NCBI RefSeq assembly: GCF_000247695.1
Contig: NW_004624730.1
Location: 38,700,568-38,764,567 of the forward strand
Direction of reading: 5' to 3'
Source: Heterocephalus glaber
Taxonomy: Eukaryota; Chordata; Mammalia; Rodentia; Bathyergidae
Length of the DNA stretch: 64,000 nucleotides
The notes below the pieces were generated by a model, which saw only the letters and a program-made list of their open reading frames with translations, had not been told where the DNA came from and searched no databases. The position numbers were made by a program, and so were the translations under genes. Within the stretch, counting starts at the first letter, position 1, and each line of letters opens with the position of its first letter. Of this stretch, positions 33,253 to 43,749 are shown piece after piece.

Positions 33253-36200
33253 GATCAACTCATAAGTACAGTATAGGCAGATATGTGCTTGATTTTATCA
33301 TATAATCTAGACAATGTATATTAGAATAAAGATGTAATGAATTCATTTTCCTTTCAAATGAATACCTGATAAAAAGAAGTAGCAATAGTTACAAATGACA
33401 GTGATCAAATGAAATAATTTAGACAAACCCTGCCCCTCTGCAAGGGATGGGGACTGGCCAACTAGTCAAAAGGAAGCACAATGTGCTTTTAATTGTGTGA
33501 AAAATAGCATTCAGTTCCATGTTGCCAAACATATCTGTTTCTGCCATATAAATCCTCTCCTCCTCATTACTGACCAAATGCTTTACTAAAACTCCACTTC
33601 TGGCCTGTGTTTTGGGATCTGTTATTTTTATTGCCACCTCCTTATCTCTGTCCCCTGAAGTTTCTGTTTCCTCATTGCTGTCCCCTGAAGCCTCTGCTCC
33701 CATCTTGCTTTCCCCTGAAGCCATGGCCACCTTCCCAGCCCTAGGAGCCTTGAAATCCTTCCTGAGGTCCTTCCAGCTCTGGCTGCCCTGTGGCCACTGC
33801 AAGCTGCCAGCATCTTGAATCATGTCATTTCTCCTGCATTTCTGTGACTGCAGCAGTATGGACATCAAAACAAACACCCAGCTTCCCTTTGAGAAAGACC
33901 ATTCCCTTCACTTTGGAATCAATATCCTTTCCCAGTTGCTCCTTAAGTTCTGTCCAAGCATAACTGGTGTTTGGCATTTCAACTGAGCACCACAGGATCA
34001 TGGTCACAAAACCCACCTCTGAGTTGATCAAGGAGTGCTGGTCTACTGATGTGGCAACCTGGCACAAGGAGGTGCTGCTGCCAGGGCCTCCACAGCTCCC
34101 TTCTCTTCTATCAGCTTCTCAACTGACTGTTTGAAGTGGCCAATGGCAGTGGGAGGCACAGAGTCCAAAAGCCTTATAACATCTTTGCTAGAAGCTTTTA
34201 TTATTTCTGTTGGAGAAGGGACACCTATTTGTTTAAATTTAATTCCCACTTTTTGCTCCACTTGTGGTGATATTCTTCCTTATGCTGATAAAAGCAGATG
34301 CAAACCCCTGTCCTTCCAGCTCTGCCCATCTGCCCAGAATGATGAATGTAGGGCTCTACATCCTTTAGCAGACAGCTTTGTACAACCAAATCAACCTCAG
34401 GGATACCTAATCCACATGCAGCAACATTAGATGCCACCATAATTCCAAAATCACCATTTCTAAAACCTTTCAGAATGATTTCCCTTTGCTTCTGTGGAAT
34501 GTCTCCATGTAATGATTGGGTATCCTCCTTACTGAGGCATTCTGTGACAGCTCCTGGGCTTCTTTCTTGATTTCACAGAAGACAATAGTGAGCCCCCTTG
34601 ATGGTCACTGTACACTCGAATCACGTCCCCAATAGCTGCTCCCCGCTGAGTTCAGTGGCACTTATTAGCCAGATGCTCCACAGTTATTGCTGTTTTCTGA
34701 GTCCTTTTACCAATCAGGTCCACCTGTTCATATGTGGATTTCATGTATTTCTTAGCAATATTAAATACCCAACTTGGGCAAGTTGCAGAAAAAAGCAGTG
34801 TTTGAGGATTGTCTTCAGAATCTTTCTTGTATGCCACACATAAAATCTCTTCCACTTGATCAGCAAAACCCATATCCAACATCTGGTCAGCTTCATCCAG
34901 AACAACATGCTTAAGTTTGGAGAGATCCAGCTTGCCATTCTGTAGGTGGTCTTTGATACGACCTGGAGTCCCAACCAGGATATCAATCCCATTCTTCATT
35001 CATTTGATTTGACCTCCATATGGAGTTCCACCATAAAAACAGGCCACTGACAGCTTTTTTTGTGATGTCATTGAAGTCTCTGCTTACTTGATTTGCCAAC
35101 TCCCTTGTAGGAGCAAGAACAAGTACCTGGGGGACATGGGCTCTCTTCCTGCTTGGAGCTGCCCCTGAAGTTTCTCTATCAAAGGGATGGCAGAGGAGAA
35201 CGTCTTCCCCGTGGCTGTCCGCGCCTGTGCAATTAAATCTTTCCCACTATAGACGTGGTGAAAGTCTTTGCTTATATAGGAAACAGGAAGGCTTTGAGAA
35301 GCTTAATAGTCTCTTCAGATATGGGAAAATTTAGAGAAAGCACCTTCTTTTTGTTCCACAGGTATTTCCTGCTCCATCTCACTGTTGCTTTCTTTACTGG
35401 CAGCATCGCTGGAGTCAGTCTTCAGTTTGGGGCTTTTCTCTCCAATTTCTCCATTCATTTCCTTTTCTTTTTTCATCTTTTTTGGGCTTAGGAGCACCTG
35501 TATCTTCTTCAGAAGGCTCCTCATTTTTTTATCACTTTTTTGGTTTTAGGAGAGACAACTTTCTTTTCAAGGGGTTCCTTTTGCTTTTTTGTACTTTTGG
35601 TTTTAGAGGAAAGAACTTCATCTTGAGGTGATTCCTCTTGCTTTTTGGCCTTTTTGAATTTAGAAGGATTCACATCAACTTCAGAAGGTTCTGCTTTCCT
35701 CTTAACATTTTTAGCTTTGGAAGAAACAGTTTCTTCCTTTCCTTCTGCTGACTCTTCAGTCTTGTTAGATTTTGGCTTCTCTTTTCTACCTTCTCATTTC
35801 CTTTCTTTTCCAAGGCCATGTCTGATTCCAAACCGACATTACTACGGAGCTTTCCCGGCATCACTCAGCACATGCTGCACAGGCATGCCTCTGAACAGTT
35901 GCCTTTTGACCCAAGCTTTCACATTGGCCTTCTACATGACAGGCAGTGTGGCCTTGTTCACATTCTGTTTCTTAAATGCCTGAGGGGTTAGGGAATGGTA
36001 CACTGGTCGTGGCTTAATCTTCAGTTTGGCACATGAATTTGCACATAGCAAAAGGGTCAATCTGTCCTTTATGGACTTGTGCCCTGGAAGTGCATTTTCC
36101 TCCTGCATGATATAGGTTCTGTTCGGCATCTTCCAGAAGAGCCCTGTTCATTACAATTGAACACCTGTTGAATGACATATACTTCTGCCTTCATGAATTC

Positions 36201-37089
36201 TGCAAATTTGTTCTTATAGGCTTCTGTAATGGCCTTGTCAGAACTGGAAGCCTCACCATGTCTTATCACACTATGATTGCTACTTCTCTTGAGGAATTTA
36301 TCACCCCCCCCCACTGGCTTTAAATTCACTACTTGTTGCACTTGTAGTGGTGTTTTCTTGAAGTAAATCACTGTCCAATTTCCTGGGCTTTTCACATCTC
36401 ATATCTTCACTAACACTATCACCTGCCAGCTATTTCTCATTCATCTACACTAACAAAATATTTTTCACCTCCTCCAGTGCTTGTGCCCTCTGCTTGGTTA
36501 ACATTGTTATTCCTTTTTGTCACATCAGTTCCTTTGATGGCATCTTTAGTCTTCAAAATAGTTGAGATTGTCAACTTTGCCATCTTGTACTCTGAGGCCA
36601 GATCAGTCATATGAATACCATGCTCATACTTTTCTACAATTTCCTTCTTCAATTCAATGGTCATTTTCTTCAAAACCTTCTTACTATTCTTGGTCTGCAC
36701 TTTATTGTTGACTTCATTTTTGCTCTGCACCTTTGTGTCACCTTCTTTATAGGTCTACACATTCTGGTTACCTTCATTATCACTCTGCACATTCTTTTTA
36801 CCATTATGCTTGCTCTGCACTTTCCTTGGAGCCATGTTGGCTCCATACAGTATTGTATATGCTAGAAAAGCACATAAAAAAGCTCCACAGAAAGTGTGCA
36901 CAGATCTGTCTGTGACCATAATCTCTACTAGAGGAAGTCATGGCCACATGTCACAGTGGGGAAGATGGGTGCAGTCATGTTTGTCACTGGATGTGGGGTT
37001 CATGAACAGAAGCAAAATTTTGCCGAATGCTTCTGTTTTTGAACAAAAGTGTTCATGAACATAGGTGTTTGTGAACTGAGGTATTACTG

Positions 37090-37690
37090 TATATGCCTTG
37101 GTGTAGTTTTTTCTGATCATGACTATTTGGAATTCTATATGACTCACTTATCTGTATGTCAAATTCTTTTTCTATACTTGGAAAGTTTTTTGTTATTACT
37201 TCTATGAAAAGGTTCTCTAGTGCCATTTGTGCTGTCTTCTGACTCTTCACTGATTCCCATTAATCTTATATTAGTCTTCTTTGCATCATCTAGCAGCTGT
37301 TGAATTGATTTTTCTTGGTCTCTTGCTATTTTTAAGAGGTCTTTCATTTGATCATTGCCAACCATAGCCCTATCTTCTAGATCTGATATTCTGTCTTCAC
37401 ATTGGTTGACTGCTGTGTATACTTTCAGTAGAATTTTCAATCTCTTGGATTTGTATTCGAGTCTTTTTTATGGAATCCAGTTCTTTTCTATTTTGGGCAT
37501 TTATAGTTTTCATGTCTTTTCTAAGCTCCTCTATTTAAAAAATCTGTATCTACTCTAGATTTTACTAATCATTTCCTTCATTATGATTGCCATCTCTAAT
37601 TATCTCTGTTGATTTTTGAAGAGACTTAATGATCAATTTTGTTACTTCTGATGTTGATTTTTCATGAAATTCTACTGGCTTTTTCCAGCA
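37090..37690 (-). mobile_element. L1 LINE, 5' continuation (ORF1)
   Basis: This resumes the L1 interrupted by Tigger. Its sequence parallels 2580-3100 of the first L1 in the same order (gcagttttttctgatcatga type segment, 'cttatctgtatgtcaaattc', 'agctcctctattt'). The minus-strand frame 37159-37440 encodes a coiled-coil-like stretch with ENQCEDRISDLEDR-type spacing (here VNQCEDRISDLEDR), typical of L1 ORF1p. The L1 5' UTR is not seen. Confidence 0.8.
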
Positions 37691-37694
37691 CTAA

Positions 37695-38460
37695 AAGAAG
37701 AAGAAGAAAAAAAGGAAATACTAACTTCTTGTTGTAAAGGTGCTTTACAATAACACTTAAGCTTGCAAATGGAATAGTGTTTGGTAGGCATACCTTCCAA
37801 TAAAGAAAATAGAAAGTAAGTTTCTCTTTGGAGATAAAAATACCTATCATATTTTAAAAATTCTTAAGTCTTTAAGCTAAAAAATTGAACCACGATAAGA
37901 AGACGAGGCTTTTCACATTTTAAGTCTTTTATTGCCTGGAAATTTGTTCATTCATGGCTTTCATTAGGTTATTTATGGACAGTTGTTAGATATGTGGTGG
38001 AGTCACACCTCATTAATAGAATGTAAATTTTCCATGTGGTTTTGTTGCCTCTTTGCAGTTGTTTTGCTTTCAGACAAACATCTGTTTATGAAAGCTTGGC
38101 CTTTTTGTCTTGGGAGAGCTCTGCAGACATTTTATATTTGTTTTATATTACATATTGTTTCTTAAATTTTGTAGTCATACTTTACACTTTATTATATTCC
38201 TTTAAGAATTTGTACCCTAGATAGCTCAACTTGAAAGATATTTTTGAAAAAATGAGTATAACACTTCTCAAATTCCACATTGCATACCATAAGTATGTAC
38301 AGTTACTATGTGTAAATTTAAAAAAGCAAAAAAAAAGTAACAGTTTCTGTTATCTAGAGGAGCAAAATGAAAATTACCAGATATATAGCCGGGTCTTCAT
38401 TTAAGTTAGTTGGTTAGTTATAAAGTGTATTTTGACAATGTGTATAATGATTTGTGATGC
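37695..38460. other. Unique DNA, nothing recognised
   Basis: AT-rich; two overlapping 60-codon frames near 38000-38220 show no known domain. Confidence 0.5.
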
Positions 38461-38464
38461 TTTT

Positions 38465-38640
38465 TAAATTTTTAAAATAAATTGATTTATAATTTTATAA
38501 TTCACATACTATAAAACTCACTTTTTAAAGCATACAATTTAGTGGTTTTTAGTGTTTTTACAAAGTTGTGCTACCGTCATCATCTTATCTAATTTCAAAA
38601 GGTTATGACATTATTTGTCAGTCTCTTATGACTTATGTTT
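38465..38640 (-). mobile_element. Old L1MB-like 3' UTR fragment
   Basis: Includes 'ataattcacatactataaaa ctcac', 'aatttagtggtttttagtg' and 'caaagttgtgctaccgtcat', antisense landmarks of the L1MB 3' end, as at 24675-24888. Confidence 0.65.
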
Positions 38641-38659
38641 ACTAGTTTTATGTGTCTAG

Positions 38660-40445
38660 CTTACTTAAAGATAGATTTGATACCTAGGAATCAACCAAAC
38701 CAAGGAGGTGACAAACCTATATAACAAAATGTATAATATTCTGAATAAAGTGATTGAAGAAGACTTTAGAAAATGGAAAGACATTCTCCCATTTTTGGAT
38801 AGGCAGAATCAATATTGTCAAAATGACCATATTACCAAAAGCAACATATAGACTTAATGCAGTTCCTATAAAAATACCAATAACTGTCTTCACAAAGCTA
38901 AAAGAAGCAATCCTAAAATTTATATGGAACCAGAAAAGACCCAGAATAACCAAAGCAAAAAGAGCAGAACAGGAGGCATCACAATCCTGGATTTCAGATT
39001 ATACTGTGAGCTATATTAATAAAAACACCATTATACTGGCACAAAAATAGACATGTAGACCAATGGAATAGAAGACATAGAAATAATCTCCTGTATCTTT
39101 AGCCATTTGATCTTTGACAAAGGGGCTAAAAATGACACTTAACAAATGGTGCTGGAAAACTGGTTATCCGTGTGCAGAAGAATGAAACTAGACCCGTGTC
39201 TATCACACTGTACTAAAATCAGATCAAAACAGACCAAAAAAACTAGATATAAAAACAGAAACACTGAAACTACTGGAAGATAAAATAGGGAATACATTTG
39301 AATCCATAGACAAAGTCATGGACTTCCTAAACAGTTCTAGTAGCACAGGAAATAATTTCAACAATCAACAAATAAGATTATACTAAACTAAAAGGTTCTG
39401 CACAGTAAAGGGAGCAATCAGAGTAAAGAGATAATCTACAGAATGGGAAAAATTTTGCCAAGTACTCTTCTGATAGAGAACTAATATCTAGAATATATGG
39501 AGAACTCAGAACAATTAGATCCCTGAAACAACCCAATCAAAAAAATGTGAAATGATATGAATAGGCATTTCCCCAAACAAGTCCGAATGGCCAATAAGTA
39601 CATGAAAAAATGTTAAGCATCTTTAGTCATTAGGGAAATGCAAAATAACTCAAATTTCATCTTACTTCAGTCAGAATAGGCCAACCACACAAAAAACAAC
39701 AAATACTGGCAAGAATGTGAGAAAAAGGGACCCCTTCTACACTATTGGTGGGGATGTTTACTAGTACAACCACTGTGGAAATCAATAAACTTCTCAAGAA
39801 AGTAAAATTAGAAATTTCATTTGACCCAGCAATACCTCTCTTGAGTGTTTTCCCAGAAGAGTGAAATACATTATACTATAGTGATGCATGCGTATCCATG
39901 TTTATAGCAGCACATTCATAATAGCTAAATCTTGCCTAGATGCCCACCAACAGAAGAATGGATAAAGAAAATGTTGCACATATGCACAATGAAGTATTAC
40001 TCAGAAGGATGACTTTATGTCATTTGTAGGGGCTGGGAATTTAGCTCAGTGGTTCCAGCACCTGCCTTGCAAGCGCAAGGTCCTGAGTTCAATCCCTGGT
40101 ACCAAAAAAAAAAAAAGAGAGAAGCCTAAGTCATTTGTAGGAAAATGGATGGATCTTGGAACCATAATGTTAAGTGAAATAAATGAGACACACAAAGTTA
40201 AATATAGCATGGTTTCTCTTGTATGAGAAACCCAAAATATAAATAAAGAGTAAAATAAAGGAGAGATGGTAGACAACAGGGATGCAGTCCTTTTAGAGAT
40301 GGAGAAAAGGGAAGGTGGGGTTGGGGAGGGGAAAGTGTAGAAAGGGTGGGAAAGGGGATTAAAAAAATGATCAAAATATGGTATATATTTACCAGTTTCC
40401 GAAAATGAATTTAATTAACATGTATCATAAATATATATCAGTAAA
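38660..40445 (+). mobile_element. 5'-truncated L1, decayed
   Basis: Plus-strand L1 ORF2 C-terminal region plus 3' UTR. It starts at the equivalent of a 'tacctaggaatcaacc' landmark (also at 14970) and passes through an open 98-codon piece (38754-39050) with KFIWNQKRPRITKAK. It continues to the 3' UTR, where a single purine-rich unit ends near 40445. It is more diverged than the 14.94 kb copy and is interrupted by an ID at 40031. Confidence 0.88.
40031..40129 (+). mobile_element. ID SINE inserted in L1, perfect target duplication
   Basis: ggctgggaatttagctcagt to caatccctggtacc plus a poly(A) tail ending in AGAGAGAAGCCTAA-type sequence. The duplication GTCATTTGTAGG lies at 40019-40030 and 40130-40141 with no mismatch. 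The L1 reading continues cleanly on both sides. Confidence 0.95.
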
Positions 40446-41450
40446 AATAGATTTGAGGTGGTTTACAATAAGAGATTCATTATAATAGGGTCAGTATAAG
40501 AGTTCAAAAACATTAGTAGAAAGTGAGGAATATACATGCCAAAAATTCAAGCTGAAACTAATATATTATTGTTATTAGGTACAATGTGTAAATGTAATAC
40601 TTTGAATCTGGTAGTGTTTCACCTTCTCTCATGGTGTCCAAACTATTTTTCATAAAAATTTGTTTTTCTTAAAAAGAAGTCAAATCACACTGCTTTCTTA
40701 TTTTGAAGCACTCTCTTGATTCTCATCGCCAAAGGCCATATTTCACATTCAAGGTCATGTATATTGAATGGGTGTGGTAATGGGGTAAACACGATGCTTC
40801 TTATCACATCAATTTACCAAAATATTTTAGAGAAAAATCAATATTGTATGTTAATTTTTGAATGTTGCAAAATATAAAAAATAGCTACAGAGTGAAATAC
40901 AGAATTTGCCTGAAATACAACATAAGACTTCAAATAAATATGCTTGATTTCAGTTGCTAAGAAGTATGATCTCAGGAATTCTTCCATCCTTCCTGGTACA
41001 CGTCCTATTTTTACCAGTAATGATTTTGTCCTGGGAACAACTGTAAAGTTCTGGCATACTAAAACCAAGCAAACATACTCACAAATGAGCCAAAAGAAAA
41101 GAAACTTACAGGCAAAATAACCCCCAAACCCCCAAACTCCACTTTCAAATCCTTAGTTTAGTATAAAATTCCTTTATAATATTCTAAACTTCTCATGGAT
41201 CTGGGCCACTATTGGGCCCTCTAGAGAATGTTTCTGCCTGGACTTACCCCCTTCCCCCACTCCACCTCCTTTTTCAGCCCATCAGATTCTTTTCCTTCAG
41301 TCTCAAATCCTGTGACATTTCTGTACAGATGTTCCCTAGTGTGGGCTTCTGAGCCACTCTTTCCTTACTCTTGCTATAACAGTGTGTTATTGTATAATAG
41401 AAGGCCATTTAATTAGGTAGAGAATGAAGTGGTAATGGGTGTATATTCCT
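40445..41450. other. Unique DNA, nothing recognised
   Basis: No supported gene or repeat. Confidence 0.5.
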
Positions 41451-41451
41451 C

Positions 41452-41580
41452 CATAACTATAAATTCCTCTAAAGCAGGGCTCATCTTGTATTCACTTTTG
41501 TATCCCCCATGCTTTGTATTGTTTCTGACACAGTTTATGTTTAATAATTTTCTTAAAATTAATGAATGAATTCTGAATGA
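41452..41580 (+). repeat. L2-like ancient repeat fragment
   Basis: Contains 'ctaaagcagggctcatcttg', 'tgtatcccccatgctttg', 'tgtttaataattttctt' and 'aatgaatgaattctgaatga', which resembles the L2 3' end that reads 'agggcagggactttgtctg ... gtatccccagcacc ... tgttgaatgaatga'. Confidence 0.55.
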
Positions 41581-41689
41581 CAGCTTGTGAAGTATAGGAA
41601 TTGCAGGTAATTCTTTTATTTGAGCTTAATGATTTTTTCTTTGGTATTTCAGGATAAATGGATATTTTCCCCTGTGTTCCTTATTCCCT

Positions 41690-42450
41690 TCTTCAGTGCA
41701 CTGAAGTATGGCTTCTAGCGCTCATCAGAGTACTGAAATTGCTGTTGCTGGGTCAACAATGACCTAGTTTCCAAATCTGGTGGACCATTTTTTTTTTTTC
41801 CCCATTCCTGTCATTCTGGAGCTTTCTGTAGCATTTGACAGCATTGCAGCTTATCCACTTTGAAACTCTCTACTCTTTTTTTTTTCTAGAAGACTATACT
41901 TCCATATCTTGTATCAATTATCACATCTCTACAGGTTTTTCTTCCTCTGACATATCTTAAGTGTTTGTTGGTGTTTCCAGGCTCTGTGTTTAGTTCTTTT
42001 CCTTTTGTACACTACTCTGAGGCATCTTGGTCACTGTCCCTGTGCAGCTCTCTAACCATCATCCCAAGATTGGGGTTTTTAGCTCAGCCCTGTTGTGTAA
42101 GCCTTTTTCTTATCCATGTAGCTGCTTCTGTGGCATCACCACCAGAATAGTTTAAAGTTTCACAAACTTCACATGTTTAATACAAATTTCCCACTAAACT
42201 GTTTCTTTTTCTATATTGTCTTTCATTTGGAGAAAACGCACCATCTACTCAGTTACTGAAGCCAGGAATCTGGCAGTTCTCTAGGATCCTTCTTTACTTT
42301 CACGGTCATGTTAGCTATGAAGAGCTCTCACCTTTTCCCCATTTAAAATATTTTTTTTTCATTATTCCAGAGTTACTGCTTTCTCTCTTCAGTATTGCTG
42401 CATCTGGGGAATGGAGAAATTGCCACTGTCCAGACTAGTGACCTCATTTT
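41690..42450 (+). mobile_element. L2 LINE, ancient, internal 3' part
   Basis: The order matches L2: 'ctgggtcaacaatgaccta', 'ctgtagcatttgacagcatt', 'tgtttgttggtgtttccagg', 'ccatctactcagttactgaa' with 'gccaggaatctggcagttct', and 'ggatccttctttactttc'. These are the L2 reverse-transcriptase 3' segments. No open frame survives. Confidence 0.7.
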
Positions 42451-42550
42451 GAGTCTCACTATATTCAGAACTTGTTAGTTATATAGGTTTATCAAACAAT
42501 AAATAGCTGTGGTTTTTGGACCTGGCATTTCCAGGACCACTGCTTTTCTC

Positions 42551-42642
42551 TCTCTTTTTTTTCTTTTGGTACCGGGGATTGAACTTGGGTCCTCGCGCTT
42601 GCGCAGCAGGCAGTGAAACCACTGAGCTAAATCCCTGGCCCA
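42551..42642 (-). mobile_element. ID SINE with perfect 15-bp target duplication
   Basis: Reversed ID: ttttggtaccggggattgaa to ccactgagctaaatccctgg. ACCACTGCTTTTCTC flanks it at 42536-42550 and 42643-42657 with no mismatch. A CA microsatellite starts four bases beyond the right copy. Confidence 0.95.
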
Positions 42643-42660
42643 ACCACTGCTTTTCTCAAA

Positions 42661-42661
<1 letters not shown>

Positions 42662-42702
<41 letters not shown>
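42662..42702. repeat. (CA)n microsatellite
   Basis: About 20 uninterrupted CA units next to an ID insertion. Confidence 0.97.
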
Positions 42703-42705
<3 letters not shown>

Positions 42706-43078
42706 GTTCCTGATTCATGCCTTATAGTTTCTTCACTGGCCTGGACTGCTATATACCTTGAAAGACTTGAATCTTTTCCAGAGATAAATTAGAAAATGTT
42801 TTTTAAACCTCCTTCTACATGCATTGAAGTAGCAGGCAAATGACAATGATATGTTTTGGAGAACCAAAATTCTCTTTCTCGACCCAGAACTGATCCTGAG
42901 CTGGAATCAAGGGCTTATAAAAAGGACAAACTATGTCTTTCTTCAGCACAATGACTTGTATTTTCCTTCTGGCTATCAAAGTATTTTGTGTTTTTCTTAT
43001 ACTGACCAATTCTCTGATACCAGCTGGGTGTCTTACTCAGCTCAACTTACTTAATTCTAGCACTCTCTTTCTAGAGAT
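42703..43078. other. Unique DNA, nothing recognised
   Basis: Overlapping opposite-strand frames of 64-67 codons (42815-43054) lack any known domain. Confidence 0.45.
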
Positions 43079-43079
43079 A

Positions 43080-43745
43080 GCATCAGATCCTACAAATTAA
43101 GGGCTTAGTCCCACAAGATTGCCCCCACTTTAGACACTAGTCCCAAGTCCAGGTTATCACCAATCCTTCTAACTGATGGTCTGTATAAATCACAGGTTCA
43201 CATGACTCCCTCCTCAGGTTTCATCACTTGCTAGAAAACTTCACAGAAGTCAGGGAAATAGTTGACTTATGTTTACTTGTTTATTATAAAAGGTACAACT
43301 AAGGAACAGCCAAATGAAAGAGATTCATAGGGCAAGGTAGGGGGGAAGCGTCCATGTCCTCTTCAGGCGTGCCAGCTTTTCAGCATCTCCATGTGCTCAC
43401 CAACATGGATGCTCTCTAAACCCTGTCCTTGTGGGTGTTTAGAGAGCCTTATGTAATACAGGCATGAGAATTAAATCGTTAGTCACTGGTCATTAAGCCA
43501 CCCACTAGTACCTTTCCCTTTGTTGACTTTGGGGATTAGGGCTAAAAGTTTCAACCCTATGATCACCTTGTTTGTTCCCCTACAGCTGGTCCCCATACTG
43601 AGGTTCTCCAGGAATTTTCAGTCCTCTCACATCATTAGCATACAAAAACCATCATCATTAGAGATTCCAAAAGTTTGAGAAACTGTGTGCCAGGAAACTG
43701 GGGCAGAGACCAAATATATATTTCTTATGTCACAGGGGCAGTTAC
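43080..43745 (-). mobile_element. ERVL-type LTR-like element, reverse orientation
   Basis: Segments such as 'cacaggttcacatgactccc', 'gtcactggtcattaagccac', 'gggctaaaagtttcaaccct', 'cagctggtccccatactgag' and 'gaccaaatatatatttctta' occur in the order of an old ERVL-class mammalian LTR. Family not named; the assignment is from remembered pattern only. Confidence 0.5.
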
Positions 43746-43749
43746 CATT

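Larger units (their letters stand above)
31456..35892 (-). pseudogene. DDX21: Processed pseudogene of DDX21 (nucleolar RNA helicase 2)
   Basis: An intronless copy of the DDX21 mRNA. DDX21 is a DEAD-box helicase acting in rRNA processing in the nucleolus. The start (MPGKLRSNVGLESD, about 35822-35864) distinguishes it from the paralogue DDX50. Lysine-rich N-terminal repeats follow, then the Walker A motif ARTATGKT (GTGKT with Gly to Ala, 35213-35215), [13 protein letters not shown], the DEAD motif in [14 protein letters not shown], the SAT motif in [12 protein letters not shown], and a damaged motif VI ([13 protein letters not shown], normally HRSGRTGRAGRTG). The GUCT region (FVTMIL ... LGVCFDV) and a remnant of the C-terminal FRGQR repeats are also present. 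Many frameshifts and stops occur. The 3' UTR ends with AATAAA (31476-31481 in complement) about 15 nt before poly(A). A perfect duplication GAACAGTTGCCTTTT flanks it (31441-31455 and 35893-35907). Confidence 0.96.
30571..36835 (-). pseudogene. Tigger transposase, split by DDX21 retrocopy
   Basis: The coding sequence opens near 36835 with a basic leader, then a pipsqueak-type helix-turn-helix (ELKKEIVEKYEHG ... ASEYKMAKLTISTILK) at about 36580-36690. The DDE core follows: MPNRTYIMQEENALPGHKS and DRLTLLLCAN (about 36030-36130) resemble TIGD1-type proteins. The gene is broken at 35908/31440 and continues with LFMENAPAHP, VEEIMSMGKNMGLNVDG and the C-terminal NDNVVSHFWRVI. In the family the first catalytic residue sits in an FN-C/V-DE-T context; here it reads FNCNE (36150-36152), Asp to Asn. 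The second, in the (V/F)MDNAPAHP context, reads Glu (31351-31353). There is a TAG stop at 31128-31130 and a frameshift near 30720-30750. It is inactive. Confidence 0.9.
30229..37089 (-). mobile_element. Tigger (pogo/Tc1-mariner) DNA transposon, near full length
   Basis: The element begins CAGTGGTACCTCAGTTCTGAAC and its other end, read in reverse, is CAGTAATACCTCAGTTCACAAAC, so the terminal inverted repeats match closely. TA dinucleotides lie directly outside both ends (30227-30228 and 37090-37091), the target duplication expected of Tigger and mariner elements. Removing the DDX21 retrocopy and one copy of its target duplication (31456-35907) leaves about 2.41 kb, the size I recall for full-length Tigger1. 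L1 ORF1 sequence stops at the left TA and continues after the right TA, so the host site was an L1. The transposase gene lies on the minus strand. Confidence 0.93.

Noticed and set aside
33419..33877. 152-codon minus-strand open frame resembling a gene
   Set aside because: It is the C-terminal part of the DDX21 retrocopy read in a shifted frame through the former FRGQR repeat region.
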